From the NCBI RefSeq assembly GCF_009729205.1, contig NZ_VTHB01000003.1, positions 372,001 through 436,000 on the forward strand: a stretch of DNA of 64,000 bases, written 5' to 3'. Below are positions 53,570 through 63,044 of the stretch, piece by piece (position 1 is the stretch's first letter; every line of letters begins with the position of its first letter). The stretch is from Mycobacteroides sp. CBMA 271 (GTDB lineage: Bacteria; Actinomycetota; Actinomycetes; Mycobacteriales; Mycobacteriaceae). The notes under the pieces are model-generated. The model had not been told where the DNA came from and did not search any database. It was given only the letters and a program-made list of their open reading frames with translations. The position numbers and the translations under genes are program-made.

Positions 53570-55177
53570 TTAGACCGGTACCGCAAGTTCTGTGGGCTCG
53601 GCGCGGCCCCGCAGAGTCACGGTATCGCCCGAACGCCAATGCAAGGCCTCGCGATGGTGTGCGCGCAGCACGGTGTCGAGGGAGGCGACCAACTGCCCCG
53701 GCACGGTCTTGGACAACTCGCAGAGCCGTGCGGCCTCGTTGACTGGGTCGCCGATGACGGTGTATTCAAATCGGTCGTGTGCGCCGACGTTTCCGGCCAC
53801 CGCCTGCCCTGAGGCAACGCCGATGCCGGCCTGACATTCGGGGACCTCGGCGCGGAGGCGGCGGGCAATGGCCCGTGCGGCCGCCAGGGCTTGGCTCTCG
53901 GGACGGTCCTGCCGGACCGGCGCTCCGAACACCGCGAGGGTGGCATCGCCCTCGAACTTATTGACCATGCCCTCATACCGGTCGATCTCTTCGACGACGA
54001 CGGTGAAGAACCTGTTGAGCAGTTCGACCACCTCGATGGCGGGTCGAGTGGCCGCCAGCTTGGTGGATCCGACGATATCGGCGAAAAGCACCGCGACATG
54101 GCGCTCTTCGCCGCCGAGTTCGGGCTGTTGCAGTTCGGCGGCCGCGGCGACCTCCCGTCCTACGTGCTTGCCGAAGAGGTCGCGAACCCGTTCGCGCTCG
54201 CGAAGTCCCTCCACCATCGTGTTGAAACCTGCCTGCAGCTCGCCGAGCTCGGTGCCGTCGTAGACGACGAGGTTGATGTCCAGATCATTCTGTTCCACGC
54301 GTTTGAGCGCGGCCTGTACTTCCTTGACCGGCGTTGCCGTCATCCATGATGCGATCCACATCAAGATGAGGCCGAAGAGCACGGGAAACGAGGACAGGAT
54401 GATGACCGCGACCGCGAGCTGGTCCATGGTGAAGTTACGAAAGACTAGTGCGCCCAAAGCTGCGAGCATGATGCCAGCCGCTGGAACTCCCGAGCCCAGC
54501 ATCCACGCCAGCATGGTGCGCATCATGATCCCCGAGATGAGTCGGCGTTTACGCGGTCCCGCCTCGAGGGCGCGAGCCGCCACGGGTCGCATGGCGAATT
54601 CGGTGAACAGGTAATTGGCGGCGCACACCACGATCCCGCTGAACCCCACCGCGAAGAAGATCTTCGGGATGTACATCGGATTCTGAAGCCCGTACAACGT
54701 CGTGAACAAGGCGGTCGCGCACGCCCAGAGAATCCCTTCGACGACTGTCAGCCGCCAGGGCACCGCGAAGGTGGCGCGCTGCTCGGCCTTCGTTGGTGGG
54801 CGCTCATCCATGGCCCAGCGCACCACCTTGAAGATCCGGCGGGTTCCCCAGTACGCGCCGATCAAGACGGCGAGTGTCACGTAGACCGGCACCACAACGA
54901 AGTTGATCCACCACGGCGCGTCGAAGATGTTGGGGTCGGGTATCGCGACGAGGACCAGCAAGATGATGACCCCGACGCCAATGAGGTTGGCGGCCACCAC
55001 GAACACTGTGAGGATCAACTGAATACGGACTCGCTGAACCAACGCGCTTTGGTCGTAGCGACCGAGCAGCCACGAACCGTACCCGTCGCCGGCCTCGAGC
55101 CGCCCGGTCTGACCGGTAACCGCGGCGAGGGCGCTGCCCACTCGCCGCGACAAGGCACGCATTGACTCGTTAGCCAT
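53570..55177 (-). CDS. membrane-bound class III adenylate cyclase with HAMP domain
   Basis: About 535 residues from the ATG at 55177; a longer start at 55327 overlaps the divergent nucS. Six membrane helices (about residues 45-290) are followed by a HAMP linker (VKEVQAALKRVEQNDLDINLVVYDGTELGELQAGFNTMVEGLRER) and the cyclase domain. The domain has metal Asp residues in LFADIVGSTK and KFEGDATLAVFG, the adenine-selecting Lys in NKFEGD, TVIGDPVNEAARLCE with the second specificity Asp, and the transition-state Asn and Arg, so it should be active. It converts ATP to cAMP, probably in response to a membrane signal. It matches the M. tuberculosis Rv1318c-Rv1320c group, where three copies stand in tandem; here there is one. 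Confidence 0.93.
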   Translation of the reverse strand: MANESMRALSRRVGSALAAVTGQTGRLEAGDGYGSWLLGRYDQSALVQRVRIQLILTVFVVAANLIGVGVIILLVLVAIPDPNIFDAPWWINFVVVPVYVTLAVLIGAYWGTRRIFKVVRWAMDERPPTKAEQRATFAVPWRLTVVEGILWACATALFTTLYGLQNPMYIPKIFFAVGFSGIVVCAANYLFTEFAMRPVAARALEAGPRKRRLISGIMMRTMLAWMLGSGVPAAGIMLAALGALVFRNFTMDQLAVAVIILSSFPVLFGLILMWIASWMTATPVKEVQAALKRVEQNDLDINLVVYDGTELGELQAGFNTMVEGLRERERVRDLFGKHVGREVAAAAELQQPELGGEERHVAVLFADIVGSTKLAATRPAIEVVELLNRFFTVVVEEIDRYEGMVNKFEGDATLAVFGAPVRQDRPESQALAAARAIARRLRAEVPECQAGIGVASGQAVAGNVGAHDRFEYTVIGDPVNEAARLCELSKTVPGQLVASLDTVLRAHHREALHWRSGDTVTLRGRAEPTELAVPV

Positions 55178-55187
55178 AGTTGTGGTC

Positions 55188-55193
55188 AGCCTA
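55188..55193 (-). promoter_or_regulatory. -10 hexamer TAGGCT of the adenylate cyclase
   Basis: Minus-strand TAGGCT lies 10 nt before the ATG at 55177, giving a leader of only a few nucleotides. The plus-strand nucS -10 is 9 bp away. Confidence 0.4.
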
Positions 55194-55201
55194 ACGCCCG
55201 T

Positions 55202-55207
55202 TAGAGT
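55202..55207 (+). promoter_or_regulatory. -10 hexamer TAGAGT of nucS
   Basis: TAGAGT ends 6 nt before the GTG at 55214. Confidence 0.5.
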
Positions 55208-55213
55208 GGGCCG

Positions 55214-55882
55214 GTGCGTCTCGTCGTAGCCCAATGCACGGTTGATTATGTCGGCCGGCTTACCGCCCACCTTCCCTCCGCCAAACGGCTCCTGCTCATT
55301 AAGGCAGACGGCTCGGTGAGCGTGCATGCCGACGATCGTGCGTACAAGCCGCTCAACTGGATGAGTCCGCCCTGCTGGCTGACCGAAGAAGCCGGTGAGA
55401 GCACCGTGTGGGTGGTGGAGAACAAGACCGGTGAGCAGCTACGGATCACGATCGAGAACATCGAGCATGACTCCGCCCATGAGCTCGGGGTAGACCCGGG
55501 CCTCGTCAAGGATGGCGTCGAGGCGCATCTGCAGGAGTTGCTCGCCGAGCATGTCGCGCTGCTAGGTGACGGCTACACCCTGGTGCGCCGCGAGTACATG
55601 ACACCGATCGGACCGGTGGATCTACTCTGCCGGGACGCGGACGGGGCGACGGTTGCGGTGGAGATTAAGCGTCGCGGTGAGATCGATGGCGTTGAACAGT
55701 TGACCCGTTACCTCGAACTGCTCAACCGGGATACCACGCTGGCGCCGGTCGCCGGTGTCTTTGCGGCGCAACAGATCAAGCCGCAGGCCCGGACGCTTGC
55801 GGAAGATCGTGGAATCCGTTGTCTCACACTGGACTACGACGCGATGCGGGGAATGGACTCGAAAGAGTTCCGGCTGTTCTGA
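55214..55882 (+). CDS. nucS: mismatch-specific endonuclease NucS/EndoMS
   Basis: A 222-residue RecB-like nuclease that cuts mismatched DNA and provides mismatch repair in actinobacteria lacking MutS/MutL. N-terminal DNA-binding domain about residues 1-115; catalytic domain with GPVDLLCRD (Asp136) and [13 protein letters not shown] (Glu150, Lys152), the D-ExK signature. [15 protein letters not shown] and the C-terminal EFRLF follow; the C-terminal tail resembles a sliding-clamp-interacting end. GTG start. It shares a 36-bp intergenic region with the adenylate cyclase, as in M. tuberculosis (Rv1320c-Rv1321). Confidence 0.95.
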   Translation: MRLVVAQCTVDYVGRLTAHLPSAKRLLLIKADGSVSVHADDRAYKPLNWMSPPCWLTEEAGESTVWVVENKTGEQLRITIENIEHDSAHELGVDPGLVKDGVEAHLQELLAEHVALLGDGYTLVRREYMTPIGPVDLLCRDADGATVAVEIKRRGEIDGVEQLTRYLELLNRDTTLAPVAGVFAAQQIKPQARTLAEDRGIRCLTLDYDAMRGMDSKEFRLF

Positions 55883-55883
55883 C

Positions 55884-56201
55884 GTGGTTCGTCAGGGCAA
55901 GCACAGCAAGCGCCGTCCTTCGCGGGGTCGAGATGTCCCGGCGGGGCTGTCGATCGGCGGTGATCACGTAGAGCAGGGCGCGGACGGCCTCGACTATTTG
56001 GTGCGTCGCATCGCCGGGGCGCGCGCGGTCAAGGTTTACCGTTGTCCGGGATGTGATCACGAGATCGCGGTCGGGATCGCACACGTGGTGGTGTGGCCCG
56101 CGGCAGAGGGTCGCGACGGGGGAGTGGAAGACCGCCGACACTGGCATACGTCGTGCTGGACCAATCGGGGTAATCGCGGTCCGACCCGCAAGTGGAGTTA
56201 G
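55884..56201 (+). CDS. small zinc-ribbon protein (often annotated ATP/GTP-binding)
   Basis: About 105 residues from the GTG at 55884, one base after the nucS stop. A basic start (VRQGKHSKRRPSRG) is followed by YRCPGCDHEIAVGIAHVVVWPA and RRHWHTSCW, so the metal site is CxxC plus His and Cys. No nucleotide-binding motif is visible despite the common database name. Coupling to nucS suggests cotranscription, but a joint function is not established. A longer start at 55755 overlaps nucS and is rejected. The stop overlaps the convergent epimerase gene by 4 bp. Confidence 0.75.
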   Translation: MVRQGKHSKRRPSRGRDVPAGLSIGGDHVEQGADGLDYLVRRIAGARAVKVYRCPGCDHEIAVGIAHVVVWPAAEGRDGGVEDRRHWHTSCWTNRGNRGPTRKWS

Positions 56202-56671
56202 TGGGACTGCGTCGGCTGGACGAGCTCGATGAGCACGCCGCCAGTGTCCTTGGGGTGCAGGAAGTTGATGCGTGAGTTCGCGGTGCCGATGCGTGGCTCC
56301 TCGTAGAGCGCACGGACTCCTGCGGCGCGCAGCTGATCGGTCAGCGCGTCGATATCGGTGACGCGGTAGGCCAGCTGCTGCAGTCCTGGGCCCTTCTTAT
56401 CCAAGAACTTGGCGATGGGCGAGGACTCGTTGAGCGGTGCCATCAGCTGGAGCTGTGCGCTACCGGGCTCAGCGCCGGGGAACGACAGCATCGCCTCGCG
56501 GACGCCTTGGCCCTCGTTGATCTCCTCGTGCACCAGGATCATGCCGAGGTGCTCGTGGTACCACTCGATCGCGACATCGAGATCTGCGACCGCGATACCG
56601 ACGTGGTCGATACCGGTTACCAGCCCGGTCGATAAGATCGACGGGACATCAAGAGGAGACGACGTCGTCAT
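56198..56671 (-). CDS. mce: methylmalonyl-CoA epimerase
   Basis: A 157-residue vicinal oxygen chelate enzyme that interconverts (2S)- and (2R)-methylmalonyl-CoA in propionate metabolism. IDHVGIAVADLDVAIEWYHEHLGM carries the first metal His, LQLMAPL the middle part, GLQQLAYRVTDIDALTDQL the next strand and GGVLIELVQ the final metal Glu. The ATG at 56671 is chosen because TACCGT lies 6 nt upstream; the start at 56746 overlaps fadA4. It corresponds to Rv1322A. The downstream mutase needs adenosylcobalamin, linking it to the adenosyltransferase near 45000. Confidence 0.92.
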   Translation of the reverse strand: MTTSSPLDVPSILSTGLVTGIDHVGIAVADLDVAIEWYHEHLGMILVHEEINEGQGVREAMLSFPGAEPGSAQLQLMAPLNESSPIAKFLDKKGPGLQQLAYRVTDIDALTDQLRAAGVRALYEEPRIGTANSRINFLHPKDTGGVLIELVQPTQSH

Positions 56672-56677
56672 AACGCA

Positions 56678-56683
56678 ACGGTA
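56678..56683 (-). promoter_or_regulatory. -10 hexamer TACCGT of mce
   Basis: Minus-strand TACCGT, 6 nt before the ATG at 56671. Confidence 0.5.
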
Positions 56684-56732
56684 ACTCGCTGGCGAAAACG
56701 GCGTCCAATCGGGAAGTGCTAGGGAGAACTCG

Positions 56733-57920
56733 ATGACCGCGACCAATAGATCCGTGATAGTTGCTGGAGCCCGTACGCCGGTTGGCCGGTTCCAGGGATC
56801 TTTGAAGGACTTCTCGGGCGCCCAGCTTGGCGGAATCGCGATCGCCGGCGCCCTGGCGAAGGCCGGCGTAGCCCCGGGCGCCGTCGACTACGTGATCATG
56901 GGGCAGGTGCTGACCGCCGGTGCCGGGCAGATCCCGGCGCGCCAGGCCGCGGTGGCCGGTGGGATTGGGATGGATGTTCCCGCGCTCACCATCAACAAGG
57001 TGTGCCTGTCGGGTGTGGACGCGATTGCCCTCGCTGACCAGCTGATTCGGGCCGGCGAGTTCGAGGTGGTGGTGGCCGGCGGGCAGGAGTCCATGACCAA
57101 TGCCCCGCATCTGCTGCCCAAGAGCCGGTTCGGCTTCAAGTACGGCGACGTGACACTCGTCGATCACATGGCCTTCGACGGTCTGCACGACGCCTTCACC
57201 GACCAGGCGATGGGCATCCTCACCGAACAGCGCAATGTCTCCGACAAGTTCACCCGCGAGGAGCAGGACGAGTTCGCAGCGCGGTCGCACCAGAAGGCCG
57301 CCCGGGCCTGGAAGGACGGCGTCTTCGCCGATGAGGTGGTCGCGGTGCAGATCCCGCAACGCAAGGGCGACCCGATCGAGTTCGCGGAGGACGAGGGCAT
57401 CCGCGCGGACACCACGGCGGCCTCGCTGGCCGGGCTGCGTCCGGCGTTCAGTAAGGACGGCACCATTACGGCGGGGTCTTCGTCTCCGATCTCCGACGGC
57501 GCCTGCGCGGTCGTGGTGATGAGCAAGGAGCGCGCGGAGCGCGAGGGCCTGGAGTGGATTGCCGAGATCGGTGCACATGGCGTAGTCGCCGGGCCCGATT
57601 CCAGCCTGCAGCTACAGCCGGCCAACGCCATTCGGAAGGCCTGTGAGCGCGAAGGGATTTCACCCGAGCAGCTTGACTTGGTCGAGATCAACGAGGCCTT
57701 CGCGCTGGTGGGTTTGGCCTCGATCAAGGACCTGGGCATCGACCCCGCGAAGGTCAACGTCAACGGTGGCGCGATCGCGATTGGTCACCCCATCGGGATG
57801 TCCGGTGCCCGGATCACGCTGCACCTGGCACAGGAGCTCAAGCGCCGCGGCGGCGGAATCGGTGTGGCCGCATTGTGCGGCGGCGGTGGTCAGGGTGACG
57901 CCCTGATCGTGCGGGTGTGA
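56733..57920 (+). CDS. fadA4: acetyl-CoA C-acetyltransferase (thiolase)
   Basis: A 395-residue thiolase of the biosynthetic acetoacetyl-CoA type (Rv1323 position). Nucleophilic Cys in [15 protein letters not shown] (near residue 92), catalytic His in [19 protein letters not shown] and second Cys in [11 protein letters not shown]. The [23 protein letters not shown] segment is typical of acetoacetyl-CoA thiolases. GGGAGA lies 5 nt before the ATG. It diverges from mce by 61 bp. Confidence 0.95.
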   Translation: MTATNRSVIVAGARTPVGRFQGSLKDFSGAQLGGIAIAGALAKAGVAPGAVDYVIMGQVLTAGAGQIPARQAAVAGGIGMDVPALTINKVCLSGVDAIALADQLIRAGEFEVVVAGGQESMTNAPHLLPKSRFGFKYGDVTLVDHMAFDGLHDAFTDQAMGILTEQRNVSDKFTREEQDEFAARSHQKAARAWKDGVFADEVVAVQIPQRKGDPIEFAEDEGIRADTTAASLAGLRPAFSKDGTITAGSSSPISDGACAVVVMSKERAEREGLEWIAEIGAHGVVAGPDSSLQLQPANAIRKACEREGISPEQLDLVEINEAFALVGLASIKDLGIDPAKVNVNGGAIAIGHPIGMSGARITLHLAQELKRRGGGIGVAALCGGGGQGDALIVRV

Positions 57921-57981
57921 TTTACGACGTGTTGTAGTAGGTCCGATGAAGTGTCGGGTCCCCATCGGGCAGACTGAGGGC

Positions 57982-58335
57982 ATGAATCACTCTGTGGACC
58001 TGCGTACGACCGCGGGCCGGTTCAGGGCTGTCGCCGTGCTGGAGGCCGTCAGCTGGGCCGGTCTGCTGACCGGGATGTACTTCAAGTACGTGCCGGACCC
58101 GGGAAATGAGATCGGCGTGAAGATCTTCGGGATGGTCCACGGAATCCTGTTCCTGCTCTATCTGCTGGTGGGCATTCTTGCCGGGCGCGAATACCAGTGG
58201 AAGCCGCTCACATGGTTGCTCGCGTTGTTAGCGGGGATTGCCCCGCTATGCAGTGTGATCTTTGTCATATGGGCTGATAAGACGGGTAAATTGCCCGTCG
58301 CCGGGACCGCCCCCGCTGGTGGCACGGCGCCGTAG
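57982..58335 (+). CDS. DUF3817 membrane protein
   Basis: About 117 residues from the ATG at 57982, with CAGACT 6 nt upstream. Three membrane helices (FRAVAVLEAVSWAGLLTGMYFKY, MVHGILFLLYLLVGILAG, LTWLLALLAGIAPLCSVIFVIW) and the pattern LEAVSWAGLLTGMYFKY with GMVHGILFLLY identify DUF3817, a small integral-membrane family of actinobacteria with unknown function. A longer start at 57946 is possible but would add a Cys-containing leader before the promoter hexamer. Confidence 0.75.
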   Translation: MNHSVDLRTTAGRFRAVAVLEAVSWAGLLTGMYFKYVPDPGNEIGVKIFGMVHGILFLLYLLVGILAGREYQWKPLTWLLALLAGIAPLCSVIFVIWADKTGKLPVAGTAPAGGTAP

Positions 58336-58369
58336 TGCGCAGGCCGCGGGCCGTGACAGACTGGGGAGC

Positions 58370-59305
58370 GTGACCCGACCACGTCCCGCGATGGCTGCCG
58401 GAATGTCCGGAGCCGTCGACCTCTCTGCACTTAAACAACGGGCGCAGGAACCCGCGACACCGCGTCAGCCCGCGGCCGGTGGTGACTGGACCGTCGAGGT
58501 GACCGAGGCGAACCTGGAAGCCGAGGTGTTGGCTCAGTCCAACCGCGTCCCGGTCATCGTGCTGCTGTGGTCACCGCGTAGCGAGGCATCCGCCACGCTT
58601 GCCGCCACGCTGGGCGACCTGGTCGCCGCGGACAGCGGCACGTGGGCTCTCGCGACGGTCAACGTCGATACCAACCCGCAGATCGCTCAGGTCTTCGGGG
58701 TACAGGCCATACCGACCGTGGTGGCCGTGGCCGGTGGCCGGCCCATCACCAGCTTCCAGGGACCGCAGCCGGCCGATCAACTACGGCGATGGCTCGATTC
58801 AATTCTCGACGCGGTCGCCGGCAAGTTGCCCGACGCGCAACCGCCTGAGGGCGAGGGCGGCGAAGAGTCCGAAGACAACACGCAGACGGACCCGGAGCTC
58901 GCCGCCGCGCGTGATGCCCTGGACTCCGGAGACTTCGAGGCGGCCCTTGCCGCCTATCAGGGCTTGTTGGACGGAGGCGCCACCGGTGTCGTGGCGGCCG
59001 AGGCCACAGCGTCGGTACGGCAGATCGGGTTCCTGGTCCGGGCGACCGCCCAGCCACAGGATGCGGCGCTGGTCGCCAACGCTGCGCCGACCGATATCGA
59101 GGCTGGACTGGCCGCCGCCGACGTGGACGTTCTGTCCCAGCAGCCGGATGCGGCGTTCGACAGGCTGGTTGCGCTCATTCGCGTCACCAGTGATGACGAC
59201 CGGGCGAAGATTCGTGCCCGGCTACTGGAGCTATTCGAGCTCTTCGATCCCGCCGACCCCGCGGTGGTCGCGGGCCGGCGCAAGCTCGCCAACGCCCTGT
59301 TCTAG
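58370..59305 (+). CDS. thioredoxin-fold/TPR chaperone-like protein without the CxxC (Rv1324/CnoX-like)
   Basis: About 311 residues from the GTG at 58370, which has CAGACT 7 nt upstream. Residues about 42-150 form a thioredoxin fold (VPVIVLLWSPRSEASATLAATLGDLV, INTNPQIAQVFGVQ-type segment, IPTVVAVAGGRPI) in which the CxxC is replaced by a Cys-free WSPRSEA. The C-terminal part (about 190-310) is made of TPR-like helices (LAAARDALDSGDFEAALAAYQGLLD). This is the CnoX/YbbN architecture, a holdase that passes clients to chaperones. The Cys-free site suggests no redox catalysis. Confidence 0.85.
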   Translation: MTRPRPAMAAGMSGAVDLSALKQRAQEPATPRQPAAGGDWTVEVTEANLEAEVLAQSNRVPVIVLLWSPRSEASATLAATLGDLVAADSGTWALATVNVDTNPQIAQVFGVQAIPTVVAVAGGRPITSFQGPQPADQLRRWLDSILDAVAGKLPDAQPPEGEGGEESEDNTQTDPELAAARDALDSGDFEAALAAYQGLLDGGATGVVAAEATASVRQIGFLVRATAQPQDAALVANAAPTDIEAGLAAADVDVLSQQPDAAFDRLVALIRVTSDDDRAKIRARLLELFELFDPADPAVVAGRRKLANALF

Positions 59306-59335
59306 TAGATTTTTGGGCCGGGCCCAAAAAACTAC
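59305..59335. terminator. bidirectional terminator between convergent genes
   Basis: TTTTTGGGCC (59310-59319) and GGCCCAAAAA (59321-59330) form a perfect stem with flanking GTAG/CTAC (59305-59308 and 59332-59335). The T run on either strand can end transcription of both the CnoX-like and the metalloprotease gene. Confidence 0.85.
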
Positions 59336-60786
59336 GGGAAACGCTTGGCGCAGGTCTGGTCGTTGCCCAGCACACCGATCCGGTAGGCGTCGATCCGGGA
59401 GAAGCCGGCCGGCGCGGTCTCGCCCTTCACATCGCTGGAAGCCTTACCGCTGGAAAGCAATTCGGATACGGCCTCGTCGAGGTCGCCGCCGGACAGGATG
59501 ACCGGCGAGCGCGGGGTGGCGATGCCCTTACCCGCGGCGCGTGAGCTGAAGTATCCCGTCAGGCAGGCCGTGCGCAGCCCCGTCATGATGCCTTCGAGTT
59601 CCAGCCCGGCGGCCTTCTCTGCCGCCAGTGCGTAGCGCGAGACAATCACACTGAATGCCGAATAGTCACCGTTGACCTGTGCGGAGAACAGCGCCCGCTC
59701 TGTCGACGGCGTCGCCATTTTCTGCAGGGCCTTGGGGTCCATCGCGATGGTGTTGTCCTTGGGGCAGTACGAGGCTGGTGCCGTGCCCGAACCATCGGAG
59801 CACTTTCCGTCGCCGTAGACGGCCTTGGGTGGGTTGTCCAGGGGGAAAACCTGCGCCGCCGCGGCTAGTACCGCATCGATGGTGTCCGGGTTGATGGGCC
59901 AGTTGTCGCCATTAGGGCCCACACCCAGGCCCTTCGGGAGCTCACCGCGGCGTTTGAGGATTTCGCGGGCGTCGATGCGTTTGCAGGCCATCGGACCGTC
60001 GGTAAACCCGAACTGGAACGCCGATACCCGCTCGAATGCCGAACCGTGGATGGCCCACTTCTTGCTGGTGTCGTTGTCGCGGATCGCGATCATCGCGGCC
60101 GTGACCTTGTTCAGCCCATCGGCGGTGTTCAGGGTGAATCGCGGCGAATCGCCGGCGGTCACCCAGTGCAGGTACGCCCCGGCGAAGCAGTCGGCCTGCT
60201 GCTCCTGGTTGAGGCCGATGAGGTACTCGACCTGGTCCTTGCTCATCTTCGGATCATCGATTGGATTGATGAGCTGGGCGTGGTACTGGATTGAGTGCCC
60301 ATACTCGTGGGCCATGACGGTGTTCATGGCCATATCGCCCATCTGCTTGCGCAGGTAGGGGAACAGTTGACCGCGATCCCATGCGAATGAGTTGTCCGGG
60401 AAGCAGAATGCGGCGTTGATGAAGTCGTTCAGGTTGCCCCCGCAGAACTCGATGTCGCTGTTGTCTTTGCGGGAGTCGACGGAGATGAGCGTGGACACGG
60501 GGCGGAAGTTGGCGAAGGAATCACCATAGAACTGCGTCCAGAAGTCCTCGATATCGGCGAGCGAGACACGGACATAATTGTCGATCTCGCCGTTGTCGGT
60601 GTTCTCGATCTCGCGCTTGGGTACCTGTACGCCGGGTTTCATGCCCGACGGACCGTCGACCGCCGGCATCCCCGCCACACGCAGGGGATCGGCGTAGATC
60701 GACTGTGGTTGCCCACCGAGCGGACGACCACACGACGTGATCACCAACACCAGCCCCACAAGCAGTGCCATCCAGCGTTTGGACAT
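59332..60786 (-). CDS. lipoprotein neutral zinc metallopeptidase
   Basis: A 484-residue exported protease. The N-terminus MSKRWMALLVGLVLVITSC ends in a lipobox-like Cys19. The zinc site is MAHEYGHSIQYHA (HExxH, about residues 165-170); the third ligand is likely in the EQQADCFAGAYLHWV segment, where the conserved ExxADC is the neutral zinc metallopeptidase signature. Five further cysteines may form disulfides. The family is broadly conserved in actinobacteria, but physiological substrates are not known. The gene follows glgB on the same strand but has 50 bp of its own upstream region. Confidence 0.88.
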   Translation of the reverse strand: MSKRWMALLVGLVLVITSCGRPLGGQPQSIYADPLRVAGMPAVDGPSGMKPGVQVPKREIENTDNGEIDNYVRVSLADIEDFWTQFYGDSFANFRPVSTLISVDSRKDNSDIEFCGGNLNDFINAAFCFPDNSFAWDRGQLFPYLRKQMGDMAMNTVMAHEYGHSIQYHAQLINPIDDPKMSKDQVEYLIGLNQEQQADCFAGAYLHWVTAGDSPRFTLNTADGLNKVTAAMIAIRDNDTSKKWAIHGSAFERVSAFQFGFTDGPMACKRIDAREILKRRGELPKGLGVGPNGDNWPINPDTIDAVLAAAAQVFPLDNPPKAVYGDGKCSDGSGTAPASYCPKDNTIAMDPKALQKMATPSTERALFSAQVNGDYSAFSVIVSRYALAAEKAAGLELEGIMTGLRTACLTGYFSSRAAGKGIATPRSPVILSGGDLDEAVSELLSSGKASSDVKGETAPAGFSRIDAYRIGVLGNDQTCAKRFP

Positions 60787-60836
60787 CGAGCCACCCCTTA
60801 ATACGCGTGTTTGCGTCTAGCGCATCCTAATGTTTT

Positions 60837-63044
60837 CTACAGGTCCTCCGGCACGGGTTCCAGCCAGATGGCCGCCGCCGGTGGCAATGCCAGCGTGGCG
60901 GAGGCCGGACGGCCGTGCCATGGGTTTGGCGAGGCGATGACCTCGCCAAGGTTCCCGACGCCGCTCCCGTGATACTGCAGGGCATCGGTGTTGATGACCT
61001 CACGCCAGCGTCCGGTGAGGGGCAAACCCACCCGGTAGCTGCCGTGTTCGACGCCCGCGAAATTGAATATGCATGCCAGCGTCGAGCCGTCGTCACCGAA
61101 GCGCAGGAAGCTCAGCACGTTGTTGGCCGAGTCGTTGGCATCGATCCACGAATAGCCTTGAGGCGCGGCGTCCTGTGACCACAACGCGCGCCGCTGCTGG
61201 TAAGCGGAGTTCAGATCGGAGACCAGCGCCGCGATTCCCGATGAGTACCCGTCCTCGCCCAGCTGGAACCAGTCCACGCCGCGCTCATCGGACCATTCGG
61301 CGCGCTGACCGAACTCCTGGCCCATGAAGAGCAGCTGTTTCCCGGGATGTGCCCACATGTACGCCAGCAGGCTGCGCAGCCCGGCGGCCTTGGCATGATC
61401 GTCACCCGGGATGCGGGTCCAGAGCGTGCCCTTGCCGTGTACCACCTCGTCATGACTGATGGGCAGCACGAAATTCTCGCTGAATGCGTACAGCATCGAG
61501 AAGGTCATCTCATGATGGTGGAAGCTGCGATGGATGGGATCACGCCCCAGGTAGCCCAGGGTGTCGTGCATCCAGCCCATGTTCCATTTCATGGAAAACC
61601 CAAGGCCGCCAAGGCTAGTGGCTCGGGTGACGCCTGGCCACGACGTGGATTCCTCGGCCACGGTCACGATCCCGGGATGCAGTTTGTGCACCGTGGCATT
61701 CATCTCCTGCAGGAACTGCACTGCTTCCAGATTCTCCCGCCCGCCGTGGATATTGGGCGTCCACCCGCCCGCGGGGCGCGAGTAATCCAGATAGAGCATC
61801 GACGCGACGGCGTCCACGCGCAGCCCGTCGATATGGAATTCGTCGAGCCAGAACAGGGCATTGGCAACCAGGAAGTTGCGTACCTCGGGGCGTCCGAAGT
61901 CGAAAACATATGTGCCCCAGTCGAGCTGCTCACCGCGGTGCGGATCGGCATGTTCGTACAGGGGCGTTCCGTCAAACCGGGCCAGCGCCCAGGCGTCCTT
62001 AGGGAAGTGGGCCGGTACCCAGTCGACGATGACGCCGATGCCGGCTCGGTGCAGGGCGTCGACCAAATACCGGAAGTCGTCGGGGGTGCCGAGTCGCGAG
62101 GTGGGGGCGTAGTAGGAGGTCACCTGGTAACCCCAGGATCCGCCAAAGGGATGTTCGGCCACCGGCAGCAGTTCGACGTGGGTGAATCCTTGTGCCAGTA
62201 CGTATTCGGTAAGTTCGACGGCAAGCTCCCGATAAGACAGCCCGGGTCGCCAGGATGCCAGGTGCACCTCGTAGGTGCTCATCGGTTCGAACACCGGATT
62301 GCGCGAGGCGCGCTGGGCCATCCAGTCGCCGTCCTCCCAGGAGTACGACGATGTGGTGGCGCGCGAAGCGGTGGCCGGTGGCAGCTCGGTCGCGAAAGCG
62401 AACGGATCGGCGCGATCGGTCACCGACCCGTCGGCGCCGTGCACGCGGAATTTGTACAGCGCGCCGAGCGTCATACCCGGCCAAAACAGCTCCCACACGC
62501 CCGAAGATCCCAGGGTTCGCATGGGGGCGTCATTGCCGTTCCAGCCGTTGAAATCCCCGATTACCGAGACGCCGCGTGCATTGGGCGCCCATACCGCGAA
62601 GGAGATGCCGCTGACCTCGCCGTCCGCGGTGACGAACGAGCGTGGGTGCGCCCCAAGGATTTCCCACAGCCGTTCGTGACGGCCCTCGTTGAACAGGTGC
62701 AGGTCCACCTCGCCAAGCGTGGGCAGGAATCGGTAGGCATCGGCAATCACATGTGTCGTGCCGCCGTAATCGACGTCGAGGCGGTAGTCGAGAAGGTTCA
62801 GGAACGGCAGCGCGACGACGAACAGGCCCGATCCGAGGTCGGTCATCGGATGGACTTCCTCGCCCACCAAAGCGGTTACCGCATCGGCCCCGGGCTTGAA
62901 CGCTCGAATGACCGTGTGTCCCTTACCGCCCGGATTCGGAAACTCGTGTGCGCCGAGGATCGAATGTGGGTTGTGATGGGTGCCCGCCATCAGTTCGGCG
63001 ATTTCGGCGGCGTCCGGTTTCAGGAAGGTGGCGGGTGTAGTCAC
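60837..63044 (-). CDS. glgB: 1,4-alpha-glucan branching enzyme
   Basis: A 735-residue GH13 enzyme that introduces alpha-1,6 branches into glucan. Order: a CBM48-type N-terminal domain ([31 protein letters not shown]), then a second one ([22 protein letters not shown]), then the TIM barrel with nucleophile Asp in [18 protein letters not shown], acid Glu in [13 protein letters not shown] and transition-state Asp in [22 protein letters not shown]. The GTG start overlaps the glgE stop by 4 bp, so the two are coupled, as in M. tuberculosis (Rv1326c-Rv1327c). Confidence 0.96.
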   Translation of the reverse strand: MTTPATFLKPDAAEIAELMAGTHHNPHSILGAHEFPNPGGKGHTVIRAFKPGADAVTALVGEEVHPMTDLGSGLFVVALPFLNLLDYRLDVDYGGTTHVIADAYRFLPTLGEVDLHLFNEGRHERLWEILGAHPRSFVTADGEVSGISFAVWAPNARGVSVIGDFNGWNGNDAPMRTLGSSGVWELFWPGMTLGALYKFRVHGADGSVTDRADPFAFATELPPATASRATTSSYSWEDGDWMAQRASRNPVFEPMSTYEVHLASWRPGLSYRELAVELTEYVLAQGFTHVELLPVAEHPFGGSWGYQVTSYYAPTSRLGTPDDFRYLVDALHRAGIGVIVDWVPAHFPKDAWALARFDGTPLYEHADPHRGEQLDWGTYVFDFGRPEVRNFLVANALFWLDEFHIDGLRVDAVASMLYLDYSRPAGGWTPNIHGGRENLEAVQFLQEMNATVHKLHPGIVTVAEESTSWPGVTRATSLGGLGFSMKWNMGWMHDTLGYLGRDPIHRSFHHHEMTFSMLYAFSENFVLPISHDEVVHGKGTLWTRIPGDDHAKAAGLRSLLAYMWAHPGKQLLFMGQEFGQRAEWSDERGVDWFQLGEDGYSSGIAALVSDLNSAYQQRRALWSQDAAPQGYSWIDANDSANNVLSFLRFGDDGSTLACIFNFAGVEHGSYRVGLPLTGRWREVINTDALQYHGSGVGNLGEVIASPNPWHGRPASATLALPPAAAIWLEPVPEDL

